The notes below the pieces were generated by a model that was not told the origin of the DNA, did not search any database, and was given only the letters and a program-made list of their open reading frames with translations. 64,000 bases of DNA from Septoria linicola (lineage: Eukaryota; Ascomycota; Dothideomycetes; Mycosphaerellales; Mycosphaerellaceae): NCBI GenBank assembly GCA_024114885.1, contig CP099420.1, forward strand, positions 496,001 to 560,000, written 5' to 3'. Every line of letters starts with the position of its first letter. The stretch's first letter is position 1. Positions 42,432 through 53,812 of this stretch are shown here, in pieces. Both the position numbers and the translations under genes were made by a program.

Positions 42432-44090
42432 TCAGTCCTTGTGGTGGTCATCATCCTTCCTTCCCTCAAAAGCGGAGCTATTGCCATTGTAGAACTCTGG
42501 ATTCTTCTCCCGCTGCCTGTCCGCCTCAGCTCTTTGATCTGCCAGAGTTTTGACCTTGATCCTCGAGGACCCTGCCGACTCGGAAGATCCATCGAGAGTG
42601 GTAGGACTGTCGTCGCTCGAGTGAGCGCCCGATTGTCGGGAGTGTGATTCGGTTGGGGAACCAGCAGCAGCTGGACCAGACAAGCCAGGCACGTAGGAGA
42701 GTGCCGAGCCAAGCATGCTCGAAGCACCATTAGCCAGAGCATAAGTGTAATGCAGTGCGCTACTCATGTAGCCCCGGCCAGCATTTCCACTATATGCTTC
42801 AGTGTACCCGGCTATCGGCACAAGCACCAGTGTCGCGTTCGGCGTTAGGCCAAGATCGGCCAGCGTTTGGCGCTCTTCACTAACCTCTATACTCCGGCTA
42901 GGCAGCGGAGAGATGATCTGCTTGAACGTGAAAGGCACATCGGCGGCGTTGACGTTGCCCTGATCTACAGTCGTGGTCTTGATCCATTCTCGAACAGTGC
43001 TGTCCAGAGTGGCAGAAGGCTCGAAGCGACCTTTGATAGAGGTTCCATCGAACAGCCTGACTTGGAGACTGCACATTCCCCCGGCGCCCATGCGTCGCTT
43101 GCTTGCGGCATCTATTGACGTGGGAAGTGGTGATGACTCTGACGCGGCTTCAGCTGCGGCGCGTTGTGTGCGCGCTTTCCGCTCCTGTTTGTCAGCTTCG
43201 ATCTGTGCCAGTATTCGTTCTTTGTCCTTTTTGGCTTCGTCCTTCCGAACCTTCTGTTGCGCAATCCAATCTCGGCGAGATTTCTCCTTCTCGGTCTCTT
43301 GGGTAGCCTTGCCCTTCCCTTTATCGCGGGCGAGTGCTTGTTCCTCCTCGATGCGCCGGGCTTTGGCACGAGCTGCGCGTTCTGCTTTCTCAGCCGTTGC
43401 GCGCTTGGCAGCTTCTTCTTCATGACGCTGGGCGCGGTTGGGGAACAGAGAGGACATATCTGTGGTGGGATTGGATGGAGCTGCGTTGGATCTGCTATCT
43501 GTTGAGCTCAGTGCTGGAGACTGCACAGGTTGGTCGTGCGTGGCAGGCACTGATGGCCGTGCATCTGACGCTTCTGCGGTAGTTGTCCGTGCAGACTCTG
43601 GATATGTAGGAGGTGCCGCCTCTGTGCTTGATGTTGCCGCCTCTGTACTTGATGCTGCTGCTGCTGCTGCCGATGAACTGGCAGTAGCTTGAGCCTGTGT
43701 TGCCTGCTTTGCTTTCTCGAACTCGCCTTTGTTTACGACATGCATCTCAAGGTCCAGAGCTTTGCTCAGTCGGACCATGAAGTCATCGCGAGCAATACCT
43801 GCTTCAATCTTCTCGAGCACCTTGCCCTTGTCAATCACCACCAACGTGGGGCTGCTTGTGATGGGGCAGAAGGCATTGAGGAAGCCAGCTTCTTGGCTGC
43901 CAAACTCCAGCCTCAGGAAGACGGCTTTGAGGGCCCAAATATCAATTGGCGCAGGTCGTCGACCAATGCCAAACCATTGCTGCTCCCACTTCTGGCTTTC
44001 CTCGTTGTCGGAACGAATGAAGCACGCCACCAGCTTCTGCTCCGAGATAGCTCGACCGATGCCGCTCTGGAGGTCACCTTGGTGGAACAT
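42432..44090 (-). CDS. UBX-domain protein (UBXN4/erasin-like)
   Basis: A 552-residue single-exon protein from ATG 44090 (MFHQGDLQSGIGRAISEQK); the frame extends upstream only to a TTG. The N-terminal about 110 residues match the thioredoxin-like UAS region (LVACFIRSDNEESQKWEQQW and FCPITSSPTLVVIDKGK). The middle is a Ser/Ala-rich linker and a long charged coiled coil (AAKRATAEKAERAARAKARR). The UBX domain follows (CSLQVRLFDGTSIKGRF, TLADLGLTPNATLVLVPI). UBX proteins bind Cdc48/p97; UBXN4-type members work at the ER in ERAD. A mildly hydrophobic C-terminal segment may be membrane-associated. Intact gene. Confidence 0.88.
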   Translation of the reverse strand: MFHQGDLQSGIGRAISEQKLVACFIRSDNEESQKWEQQWFGIGRRPAPIDIWALKAVFLRLEFGSQEAGFLNAFCPITSSPTLVVIDKGKVLEKIEAGIARDDFMVRLSKALDLEMHVVNKGEFEKAKQATQAQATASSSAAAAAASSTEAATSSTEAAPPTYPESARTTTAEASDARPSVPATHDQPVQSPALSSTDSRSNAAPSNPTTDMSSLFPNRAQRHEEEAAKRATAEKAERAARAKARRIEEEQALARDKGKGKATQETEKEKSRRDWIAQQKVRKDEAKKDKERILAQIEADKQERKARTQRAAAEAASESSPLPTSIDAASKRRMGAGGMCSLQVRLFDGTSIKGRFEPSATLDSTVREWIKTTTVDQGNVNAADVPFTFKQIISPLPSRSIEVSEERQTLADLGLTPNATLVLVPIAGYTEAYSGNAGRGYMSSALHYTYALANGASSMLGSALSYVPGLSGPAAAGSPTESHSRQSGAHSSDDSPTTLDGSSESAGSSRIKVKTLADQRAEADRQREKNPEFYNGNSSAFEGRKDDDHHKD

Positions 44091-44869
44091 GACTGAGCAG
44101 ACGAGAAAAGTCGTTCTCGGTGGTAGTGATGGGTGAAGTAGGTATCCGGTAGGCACTGGTGTCCTCGGACGCGAAGTCGCGTGTTTCCCGCCTGCCAAGG
44201 CCGTCGAAGGCAACCGCGACGGATATCATTCTCCGCAACACACCTTCCTCTTCCCAGTCACATTGTTGTCAGCCTGCATCAATACACCAATCCAGTACCT
44301 CCCTGAAGTGTGGTAGATATGGTGCACCATGATCAGTGCTTCTGGCTTCTAGGCCTGTAATCTGGCGGCATGCGTCAAGGCTGTCAAGCACAATGGACAC
44401 GAACCTAGCCCTGCGCAGTCCACGAGACACATGGCACCGCAGAAACCAATACTCTCGCATTCCAACATGCGAGATACGAGCCACTTGCGCCGTTCTGGCA
44501 TTGCTTCCATGGTCGCAAGCAGAGTCTGAGAAGACAGACATGCCTCCAGCTCGAGAACGATCTGGTCACGCCCTGTTCAATTTGTGTTACCTTGCTACTG
44601 TCATCTTCACTGATCCATCATGCTTCACCAGTCTTGCACTGGCAAGCACGGATCTCGGATGCCCATGAGCTACCGCTACTGGTGATGTTTCACACCTACG
44701 TCGTGTAGACTTCACTTGTCTCGGCACTAGGTGAGCTGTACCAAACTTTCATGCCGCTCTTCACCACATCTCGGCATCTTCGCGTTGCTACTCAACGCTT
44801 GCCAGCGCCGCTTCTTCACTACCTATAGTAGCGACTTATAGTACACTGACCTACAGCACTACTGCAAAT
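44091..44869. other. Intergenic, divergent promoter region
   Basis: Between the divergent UBX (minus) and carboxylesterase (plus) genes. Short frames on both strands (44269-44668) have no support. Confidence 0.5.
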
Positions 44870-46825
44870 ATGGCGGCGGGGATATGGAATGGCCTCGGAG
44901 GGGGCGCATTGGGTACATATACCAATGGAATTGGGGAGTTGGGGAGCCCGTTTGGCATTTCAGAGTTGCTGCAGCAGATCACACAAGGCTTTTCAGCATC
45001 ACCTGGAATGTCGCTTCTCACGGGACTTTGCAGCATTGCCGGGCTATGTGGCGCACTGCAAAGTTTAGCACCTGGTGTAAGCAATCCGGCGGAGCTGCCC
45101 ACTGTGGACCTGGACTATGTGTTGCAAAAGCCTACCTTCCTCAACACCCAATATGACGTGTAGTGAGTCTCTCCAGCGAGACATGAGCGCTATGTCAATG
45201 CTGACCATTCTCAGTGTATTCTCGGACATCCGCTATGCAGCACCTCCCGTGGGCAACAACAGATTCCGAGCTCCGCAAGCACCGGTCAAGGACCGCTCTA
45301 CTGTTCAGTCTGGCGGCGAGCAACGAGCTTGTGCTCAAGCAGCACCAAAATGGCAGGCAACCACAAATCAATTCGTACCCAGATATGAAGCTGGACAGAC
45401 GCAGTTTGACCCAGCTTCCTTCCCAGCTGGCGCTGTAAACACGTCTCCGTCAAGCCGGGAGACAGAGGACTGTCTTTTCCTGGACGTCTATACCCCGCGT
45501 TCGACGTTTTCCAATGCTGGGAAAGGCCCTGGGGCTCCTATCGTTGTTCAAATACATGGAGGCGGTTTCGTCAGCGGTGCTAAAGATCTCAACCCTGCTG
45601 GACTAATCGAACGAGATCGAGATACTGGCGGTAACGGCACTGTCGTAAGGCTCTTCACGATTTCAGACTTGGCGACTTACTGACCTGCTTCACTAGATCG
45701 TAAGCCTGAACTACCGACTTGGTGCTTTTGGATGGCTTGCCGGTTCGACAGTGCAACAAGATGGAAATGCAAACGCTGGACTGCTTGACCAGCAGTTCGC
45801 TCTGAACTGGGTCAAGCAGCATGCAAAGCAATTCGGTGGGGACCCAAACAGAAGTAAGTCTAGTAAAGTGGCCATAATTTCCACCGTGCTGACATGACTC
45901 CACAGTCTCTGTCATTGGCGAATCAGCTGGCGCTGCAAGTATACTGCATCAGATCACATCGAATGGTGGAGGTCAAGGAGCACTTGCCTTCCAGAAAGCC
46001 ATCATCCAATCGCCCGCTTTCTTCCCTGTCGATGAGGCTTCGCAGACCGACACCACTGCTCGCAATCTTCTGCGATACTTGGGCGTATCCAGTCTGTCAG
46101 ACGCTCGCAAGACCTCCTTTAACGCCATGTACGCCGCCAATGCCCAGCAAGTAGGCGATTCGCCATACGGCCTCTTCACGTACGGCCCTGCTGTCGATGG
46201 CTCATTCGTCCCCAATCTACCAGGTCGTCTCCTCGCCAAGGGTCAATTCCACAAAGACGTCAACCTTATCGTTGGCCACAACGCAAATGAGGGCATCGGC
46301 TTCACCTCGCCATTCATCAGGGACGACGTGAGCTTCGCCCAATACATCGGCGGCCGCATGTCCCCCAGCAAAGCCACAACCAGCAATCTTCAATACATTG
46401 CCAACACACTCTACCCACCAGTCTTCGATGGCAGCCAGGGCTACACCAACCAAATCGGCCGAACATCCAGAGCAGTCGCAGAAATGATCTTCACATGCAA
46501 CACCTTCTACCTCGACACAGCATTCAACAACCAAACCTTTGCTTACCAATTCGCTGTGCCCCCAGCTTACCATGGCAGCGATCTGGCTTATACATACTAC
46601 ACTGGTACATCTGCCAATCCTGATCCACAAGTCCAGGTTGCCGTCGCAATGCAGAAGTACTTCTTGAATTTTGCGAAGACTGGTGATCCGAATGGAAATG
46701 GTCTGAGCAGGTTTCAAAGGTTTGGAGGAGATGCAAACATGCAGGTTTTCAGGACTTCGGGATTTTCTACTGCGCCTGATGATACTGCAAATGCGAGATG
46801 CAGATGGTGGCAGACGAATCTGTAG
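44870..46825 (+). CDS. Secreted type-B carboxylesterase / lipase, four exons
   Basis: Exons 44870-45162, 45215-45644, 45697-45853 and 45906-46825 (introns 52, 52 and 52 bp, all GT...AG) sum to exactly 600 codons. It hydrolyses carboxylic esters. The family features appear in order: FSDIRYAAPPVGNNRF, EDCLFLDVYTP, the oxyanion-hole HGGGF, LNYRLGAFGW, the nucleophile elbow GESAG (Ser300), and the catalytic His in AYHGSDL. A signal-peptide-like stretch (MSLLTGLCSIAGLCGALQ) begins at ATG 45008, 46 codons inside the longest frame. That internal Met is probably the real start if the enzyme is secreted. Substrate is unknown. Confidence 0.9.
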
Positions 46826-47646
46826 TATCCTTCCCAATCACAACAATGCAGGCAGCATGCAGACTGCGATTGTATGGAGAGAGAGAGAGCGCATAGTGAA
46901 GAAAGCGACTGGTCGTGGAGGACGAGGCTTTATCATAGAATAGAACAATGTGATTCATAGCTCGAATGGCACCTCTGCACGGCATATAAGCCAAGGATTC
47001 AGATCTCAAGAGATCTCCCTCTCGGAAGCTTATTCTATCGACAGCAAAGTAACCACGAAGCTTCACGACGACCTTCAACAATACGAACTTCATGATGTAC
47101 GTGGCTGCCAACCACACATCGCACAAGCACTTCCCCACAACTGCAAGCAAACTAGTTAGTGCTTCTTCGTACAGAACGGCAACCAATCCTCCCTCCTCCA
47201 ATTCGTGACTGCTGATAAGCCGTTGAAGCTCAATCACCCGTGAATGACGACGTGGAACGAGCTACTGATCGCCGCTAAGCACCGATTAGGACATTCCAAC
47301 TCTGGAGTGCACTGTTCCGGGATGTCGATCATGACCCTATAAGCGCGTAACAACGCAGCTGCGCACGACGGCGTTGGATGTTGGGAAAGGGTAACGATAA
47401 GTTTTCTTTGACGATGGAGTGGCTGTTGTTAGTGGATGTGGTAGATATGTGCGCACTGTGCTCTTCATTCATTCTAAGCTTTTGCTTTCGTTTGCACATT
47501 ATCGATATCTGCGGATACTTGCGATTCAGCGGTGATAATGTCTCGTACTACAACGAGTCGGGATGCGAGTCCTACGGAAACCTAAAGGAAGCATTGAAGC
47601 AGGAGGAGGAAGAGGAGGAGATTTAGAGAAAGACGCCGGGAGAGAT
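46826..47646. other. Intergenic stretch
   Basis: About 820 bases between the esterase and the MFS gene. No supported gene. Confidence 0.5.
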
Positions 47647-49214
47647 ATGTCATCATCACGAACGAGCACGACGACACAAGAGCACGCACAGCAAGGGCAA
47701 AGTAATGGCGAAAAACAACAACAGCAACAACAACAACAAGATCCCTCACAAAAGAAGGAACTCGACCCCACAGAATAGGACAGCCCCGACGATCCAGAAA
47801 ACGCATGGAATTGGCAAAGAGGGCGGAAAATCTGGAACACCTTCGTCCCGACATCCATTGCATTCATCTGCACACTCGCCAGTTCAATCATCACACCAGG
47901 CCGAGACTCGATACGATCGGACTTTGGCGTCTCGAGCGAAGTCGCGCTTCTACCGTACGTCCTCTACGTTCTAGGACTCGCAGCAGGACCGATGTTATCT
48001 GCACCATGCAGTGAAACGTTCGGAAGAAGAGCAATATCTTTGACTGGAATGCCTCTGTTCGCGATCTTCACTCTCGGAGCGGGGTTTCCGCAGAGCGTTG
48101 CTTCGCTCTCCGTGTGTAGATTCCTGTCGGGAATCTTTGGAAGTCCAGGACTATCGATTGGTTCGGCTACGATTTCGGATATCTGGGCGCCTGCGGAGAG
48201 AGCTACGCCGATGGCGATATATGTGCTCACGCCTTTTCTGGGACCAGCTTTGGGTCCACTGATTGGCGGGTTTGTGGCTCAGGCGAAAGGTTGGAGATGG
48301 ACGATGTGGGTGTTGCTGATGTTTACCCTTGTTGCACTGCTTCCAGCTGCGTTTATACACGAGTCGTATAAAGCTGTGCTGTTGAAGAGACGGGCGAAGA
48401 AGAGAGGCTTGCATTATCCGGGAACAGAGAGGACTGTTGCACAATCGGCGAAGCTCTTCTTGAAGAGTACGCTGACTCGGCCGGTGCATATGTTCTGTGT
48501 GGAGCCGGTGGTTACGTGTATGACGACGTATGTTGCGATCAACTTTGGAATGCTGTACGCATTCTTCGCAGCGGTAAGCTTTTCTGATCAAAAACACAAG
48601 CTTGCTGAGGTGCATCACTGACAACGTAACAGTTCCCATACGTGTTCGAAACCTCATACGGCTTCGGCCTAGGTTCGACCGGCCTCACGTTCCTCGGCCT
48701 CGGCGTAGGAGTTCTGATCGGAGGCGGCATCATCATATGGTTCTCCCGATTTGTGTTTCAAAGACAAGCAGCGCAGCTTCGAAAAGCTGGACGCGATCCC
48801 AAAGTGCCTCCAGAGAACAGGCTTTACATCGCCATGATCGGATCAGTGCTGCTTCCTTGCTCGCTCTTCATGTTCGGCTGGAGCGCACAGGAACGAGTCC
48901 ATTGGATGTGTCCGATCGTGGCCGAAGCACTCTTTGGATGTGGTAACCTCCTGATCTTCATGGCTTCCGTCATGTATGTCATGGATTTTTACGAGCCACT
49001 GTACGGCGCCTCCGCCATGGGAGCAAATAACTTGGCTAGATACACGCTGGGAGCTGGTTTTCCGTTGTTCATCGTGCAGATGTACAGCAGCCTTGGTATA
49101 GGTTGGGCGACGAGTCTGCTGGGCTTCGTGTCGCTGGCTTTGACGCCGATCCCGTGGGTTTTCTATGCGTCCGGGCCTAGGCTAAGGGCGCGTAGCAAGT
49201 ACGTCAAGAAGTAA
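47647..49214 (+). pseudogene. MFS drug:H+ antiporter (DHA1-like) with one in-frame TAG
   Basis: From ATG 47647 the frame gives a poly-Gln-containing N-terminus, then DPTE, TAG (47776-47778, codon 44), then DSPDDPENAWNWQRGRKIWN, the conserved entry of fungal MFS transporters, and the complete transporter. Exon 1 ends at 48573; a 59-bp intron (GTAAGC...ACAG) leads to exon 2 (48633-49214). There are 502 codons plus the final stop, the size expected for a 12-helix transporter. SETFGRRAI is the loop 2-3 motif. The sequence on both sides of the TAG is coding-like in one frame, and no splice pair removes it while keeping DDPEN. CAG to TAG by one transition would explain it; read-through or RNA editing are alternatives. 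Confidence 0.75.
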
Positions 49215-49458
49215 GCAGTAGCCATGAATTTGAGCATACTGTTGTGTTCCACTACATTCGTGTACCAAGTTGGTCTCCATTGTTTACGTCTCGTATTGGC
49301 GGCTCATGCAGTCACATGCTTACACCATCAGAGTTGCCAGAGTCAAATCCATTCATCTAAATAGAAATGGTCATTGGTATTCGGATCAGTCTTCTAGTGT
49401 CACTCAATGCAGGGGCCCAGCCGGGCTTCTTGCACAATTCGCCCTTACGCAGCAGGTT

Positions 49459-50355
49459 CTAGAGTGGTGCCGGCGGATAGCGATTACGCAGGGCGGAAAT
49501 GATTGCACCAGGTGAGCGGTCAAGAGCTCGAGCGATGTCCTTGGTGGCAAGATTCTCAGCATGCAATAGATGTAGCTTGTATACATCTTCCTTGCTCCGG
49601 GGACGATGGCTCTTGCCCTGATCGGGGCGGTGTCGTAGCTTGTAGAAGCGGGCCTTCCACGCGTGAGCGGCCCTTTGAGGCATCTCTGCTTGGATTTGCG
49701 CCCATGTCTTTCCGGAAGCCTTCAGCTTAAGAAGTTTCTCGTCTTCGTGCGGCAGTACTCTCAGTCGCTGCGATGGTTCACTTTTATCGGGAGCTCATCG
49801 CCGGAGGATACTGTTCTTCGATCTCTCGAGCTCAAGTCCGATGGCTTCGATCTTCATGCCGTTGCTGCGCATCTCGTGAAGCCTCGCGATCTCTTGTGGT
49901 GACCATCCGCGCTCACTGCGAGGCTTCGGATTAGTTCTGTCGCGCAGCTGTTGATTATCGGAATTCAATGCTGCTATGCGGTGCTGCACGCTGGAATGGG
50001 TTTGTCCTAGCGCATCGGCAATGAACTTGCTCGTTCGCTTCTGCGCTACGAGGGACACTAACTTGCCCATTTCTGCTTCAGTCCATGGCTTGCAGGTGGC
50101 AGTGCGAGTTGGTGCAAAGATCTTGTCGTAGGCAATGGCCACAACTGATTTTGGTGATCGGCCGAACATACTAGCGATCTCCTGATAGCTTTTGCCTTCT
50201 TTTCTCAATTCTTGTACTCTGGTTCTGTCTTGCAGTGTCCAGACGCGGCCAGAGTTGACGGGCACTGCACTATAGTTGCTTGTTGCCCTTTGAATGCGAA
50301 GATCGAAAGTGCATTTGCCGAGTAACGCCACGCGTTGCGACCAGAGTGACAGCAT
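49459..50355 (-). pseudogene. Tandem Myb/SANT-like repeat protein gene with one in-frame TGA (locus 2)
   Basis: From ATG 50355 the frame is open to TGA at 49797-49795 (186 codons) and, in the same frame, open again to the stop at 49459: 299 codons interrupted once. Five repeat units are visible: VWTLQDRTRVQELRKEGKSY, WTEAEMGKLVSLVAQKRTSK, WSPQEIARLHEMRSNGMKIE, then after the TGA LPHEDEKLLKLKASGKTWAQ and RSKEDVYKLHLLHAENLATK. Most end in helix-turn-helix-like IAxxLxRSxxSVxxR sequence. The fold resembles Myb/SANT and matches the pattern at 37-38 kb. CGA to TGA would explain the stop. The 186-codon product with three repeats might still be made. Probably DNA-binding; function unknown. Confidence 0.6.
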
Positions 50356-50647
50356 AGCTTAGAGATATCAGCATATTGCTGACTATCAATTCAATTCGAT
50401 GGGCTTATGTCGCTCCAGTTGAATTGCGGTTGCGTAGTTGTAAACAGCGAAGTCAACAAGTCGAGTGTCAAGTGCGGAAGGAAAGCCGCAGAATCCCTGT
50501 TGTCGGTATCAGTTCGGATCTGCGATAGCAAGAGGCAATTGCTCGGGAAGGTGCAGATCGAAAGCTCAGTATGAATCAACATAGACCGGTCTCCAGAGCA
50601 GAGTATCGTCTTGAGGTTGCTAGATGAGGAGTGTGACCGGTAGAAGC

Positions 50648-53323
50648 TTACTCTACACCCTCCAGATTCTTCCTCCTCCCATTTCCCATGCCCTTCTTGT
50701 CTCTCTTATCCCTGATGCCCTTTACCTTCACACCCGACCTCGCTCTCCCTCCCTGAGCAGGCCTCTCGCCACTGACAGACGAGCTTTTGCTCACGATCCT
50801 GCCATACTCATCAACACTGACATCGGCCACGCCTTGATACTGGACCTTCTGTCGCTTCTTCTTTTCTTTCTTCACGAGTTTCGCATCCATGTCTCCAAGT
50901 TCGCGTGGCTTAGCTTTCACGTTCCGCATGACCCGCGTCTTGGCTCCTAGAGCCCAGAGATCGCCCCAGTTGAGCTTGCGAGCGTCGCGGAAGGCTTGCT
51001 TGGAGAATGATCGAGGGACAGTCCAGCGTTCGAGGGTGCCGGTAGGAGTGCAGAGGTCGATGATAACGTGGCCTTGTCTCTTTAGTGGAGGCAAAACTAC
51101 ACGAGGAAGTGCGAGCGGATGTGGCGCGTTACTGTCGCGAGCAGAAGAACCAGACTGCTCGTACCCAGTAAAGGCACGATCTGTGGCATCTGCACCCTGG
51201 ATGAGAGCGGTTTGAGTTTCAGCAGACATGCCATATTCATCGATACTCTCGTTTTCAGCGGCTTCCGTGTTGCGTAGATCACGACCACGCATGACCGAGA
51301 TGTATGAAAACTCAACATCTTCGTGATTCCTGCCCTTTGTGCCGTAGATGTTCTGCAAGAAAGCGGGCCGATGATAGCGCTGCTCAAAAGCACACACATC
51401 ACGTCGACCTTTGACGTGGCCTTTCTGCGTATACATTGGACAGCTTTCGTGGTTTGTGCAGGGCGCGATGATCATGCCGACCTCCTTGGGCTGTGTCGAG
51501 AGATCTGGCTCCTCACCGTCAAGCTCCTCGGCGGGTATTTCATTGCCCTCCGCATCATTCCAAACAACATGCTCGTAGTTGGCACCAGAGTTCGGCAGCT
51601 TCTCCTCTATACTCGTCGGTCGACGTTCAGAACCTGGCGACGCAATGCGTTGCTCTAGTAAGAGGTCCCGAGCACCAGCAATCATTTCGAATCCACGTGG
51701 CACGCCTTTCTCAAGCAGGACCAGCACACCGCCGTCCGTCGAAAGCAAAGACCAGAGATTCTGTACGTGTGACTTGCGAATGTAGTCCTCTCGCAACTGC
51801 CATAGGGTATGCGGCGCGATGACAATGTCGAATTTGCCTTGTGATGGTGCACTCTCGGCATGCAAGTAGTCCGGTAGTCTGGGCACGAAGGTCGTGTTCT
51901 CAAGCAACTGGCTCGCCCGCTTCCTCAGTGCATCAGAGCTCGTCAGCACAGTCGCATGCCCGAGTGGTGCACCAACTCCACTTCCGCCAACTTTGCCGTC
52001 GGCCTCTGCGAGCGCCATCGGATTCTCCGTGTCATCCTCTGATCTCCCAAGAAGACGCTCCCATTCTGCACGAATCACTTCGCGTACAGCGAGAACACCG
52101 GCACCACCTCCGCCAGCGTCCAGTATTCGCAGCTCGCCAGCCTCAGCTTTCCTGACTAGACCTTCTGCCCAAGCACTCCCAAGCCTCTTCCTCGTCTCTA
52201 CTAGTACGCTCATAACGCTCGCATATACTCCCGGATAAATCGTACTTAGGTAGACATCACCCTCAATTTCAGACATTTGAGGTTGGTAGGCGTCTAAGGC
52301 AATTGCTTTCTGAGGCATGAGCTTTCCCCGGAGCGGTGTCGATGTGCTGTAAGGAAGGCCAGCGCCGCCAAAGATTCGGTGTGCTGTCTCACTGAGGTGA
52401 GTGTTGGACATCCCTGATAGCATACCCGTGACCGGATCAACATAAGGGGACTTGGGCAGCTCAATCGTCGTTGGCGAGGTGGCGAATCGTCCCTCGAGTG
52501 TGAGAGGGTGTGTCCGCTGATATACAGCAGCTTCGTCTGCTGAAACAGTGTCTTGCTGGTTCAGAGCCTCCAATGCAGCCCCTGGTGCAAACGCAGCACG
52601 CATATCATCTACCAGTCTCTCATTGCCATGTCGAAAACGCTCTGGCCGCGGCTGTCCCAGAGGCGTGTCCTCAGTTGCCAATTCGCCCTCATCGTCGTAC
52701 TCCAGCGCTTCATCCTCGTCGAAATCCACCTCTTCTCCATCTTTCCCAATCACACCTGTGCCACTCCGTCCGACAAGCTGTTCCATCTCACTAGGCTCTT
52801 CCCCAACAGCCTCCACCTGTCGCATGTCTCCGAACAATCTTTCATGAACCTTGACTTCCTCTATCTCCAACAGCTGTTCTGGCACACTCGCCACTCCATA
52901 ATACTCTCGCAATGTTCGTACTCGTGCTTCCAGTCCTGCATTGTCCCCTGTTAGATCCTTGATCGCCACTCCTTCCGGACGTAATCCTGACTGTGCAAAG
53001 ACACTATCTCGCCACTCCTCTCGCGAGATATGACCTCTTGTGTATAATGTCTCGATGAGCTCGACCTCCTGCTGCCTCGTAAAGCCAGTAGCCTTTGCCG
53101 CCTTCTTGCTGCTGTTGCTGAGCAGCCTTCGTGATGTAGTACTCAAACCATTGCTGCTGACACCTTGCAACCGAGATGCTTTTCCATCTCCCTGCAAATC
53201 CCTAAATGCTGATAGTCTAGTGCTCATGGTCCTTCTTGTTCTCGCCAATTCCATCCCTCGTATCAAGCCTCGAAGCCTGCATGTTGCGCAGTCCGACCTT
53301 AGCGACGACCTCAGTAACATCAT
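50648..53323 (-). CDS. RSM22: Mitochondrial small-ribosomal-subunit assembly factor Rsm22 (METTL17-like)
   Basis: An 891-residue single-exon protein from ATG 53323 (MMLLRSSLRSDCATCRLRGL), with an Arg/Ser-rich N-terminus fitting mitochondrial import. Rsm22 proteins are methyltransferase-like factors of the mitochondrial 37S subunit. The methyltransferase-fold core shows LRILDAGGGGAGVLAVREVI and FDIVIAPHTLWQLREDYIR. The Cys-rich signature IIAPCTNHESCPMY, with a downstream C-AFEQRYHRPAF, is where the family is reported to bind an iron-sulfur cluster. The C-terminus is very basic. It is longer than the yeast protein but typical of filamentous fungi. No lesion in 2.7 kb. Confidence 0.93.
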   Translation of the reverse strand: MMLLRSSLRSDCATCRLRGLIRGMELARTRRTMSTRLSAFRDLQGDGKASRLQGVSSNGLSTTSRRLLSNSSKKAAKATGFTRQQEVELIETLYTRGHISREEWRDSVFAQSGLRPEGVAIKDLTGDNAGLEARVRTLREYYGVASVPEQLLEIEEVKVHERLFGDMRQVEAVGEEPSEMEQLVGRSGTGVIGKDGEEVDFDEDEALEYDDEGELATEDTPLGQPRPERFRHGNERLVDDMRAAFAPGAALEALNQQDTVSADEAAVYQRTHPLTLEGRFATSPTTIELPKSPYVDPVTGMLSGMSNTHLSETAHRIFGGAGLPYSTSTPLRGKLMPQKAIALDAYQPQMSEIEGDVYLSTIYPGVYASVMSVLVETRKRLGSAWAEGLVRKAEAGELRILDAGGGGAGVLAVREVIRAEWERLLGRSEDDTENPMALAEADGKVGGSGVGAPLGHATVLTSSDALRKRASQLLENTTFVPRLPDYLHAESAPSQGKFDIVIAPHTLWQLREDYIRKSHVQNLWSLLSTDGGVLVLLEKGVPRGFEMIAGARDLLLEQRIASPGSERRPTSIEEKLPNSGANYEHVVWNDAEGNEIPAEELDGEEPDLSTQPKEVGMIIAPCTNHESCPMYTQKGHVKGRRDVCAFEQRYHRPAFLQNIYGTKGRNHEDVEFSYISVMRGRDLRNTEAAENESIDEYGMSAETQTALIQGADATDRAFTGYEQSGSSARDSNAPHPLALPRVVLPPLKRQGHVIIDLCTPTGTLERWTVPRSFSKQAFRDARKLNWGDLWALGAKTRVMRNVKAKPRELGDMDAKLVKKEKKKRQKVQYQGVADVSVDEYGRIVSKSSSVSGERPAQGGRARSGVKVKGIRDKRDKKGMGNGRRKNLEGVE

Positions 53324-53812
53324 CTCGGCTGGTCAAATGAAAGACGGGCAGAACTGCTAAGCAGTTCCGAAGAGCTGATGAAAGGAAACAAAAGTGCACG
53401 CGCATCCTGACCTGGAGAAGACAATCCGCGACATTGAGTGACCAATCGGAATGCTTGCATTGGAAGTGCGGGCTGAAGTCCGGAGTAGACGATCCACATA
53501 TCGATATAGTTACAAGTATACACTATTGAAACAAAACGACAGCTATCACCTTTTCGATTTATGGTCAGCATCACCACCGTCTCATTGCATCTTGGTGATA
53601 GCGGATATCCACGACCAACAGAATTACCAAAACCATAGTCTACGTGAACCGTCCCCACTCCGCAGCGTCCACGAGTCTCAGCAATGAGATCCATAGCCGT
53701 TGCTCATCGTCGTCACCCGAGTCAGCATGGTCTATACCTAAGCAATCGAGAGGCAAGAGGCTCGATACTAAGCTCCTCTTGTCGCGCTGCCTAAGGTCCG
53801 TGCGCAGCCGTG
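53324..53812. other. Intergenic stretch
   Basis: About 490 bases upstream of Rsm22, between it and the 3' end of the unknown ORF. No gene is supported; a minus-strand frame (53640-53834) could be a further exon of the unknown ORF. Confidence 0.4.

Noticed and set aside
47563..47778. 71-codon ORF as an independent small gene
   Set aside because: Its frame continues into the MFS transporter after the TAG; it is better explained as the transporter's N-terminus.
49459..50355. Intron removing the TGA of the Myb-like gene
   Set aside because: The only nearby donor/acceptor pairs (GTATCC with GCAG or GAGAG) break the downstream repeat frame or leave no room for a branch point.
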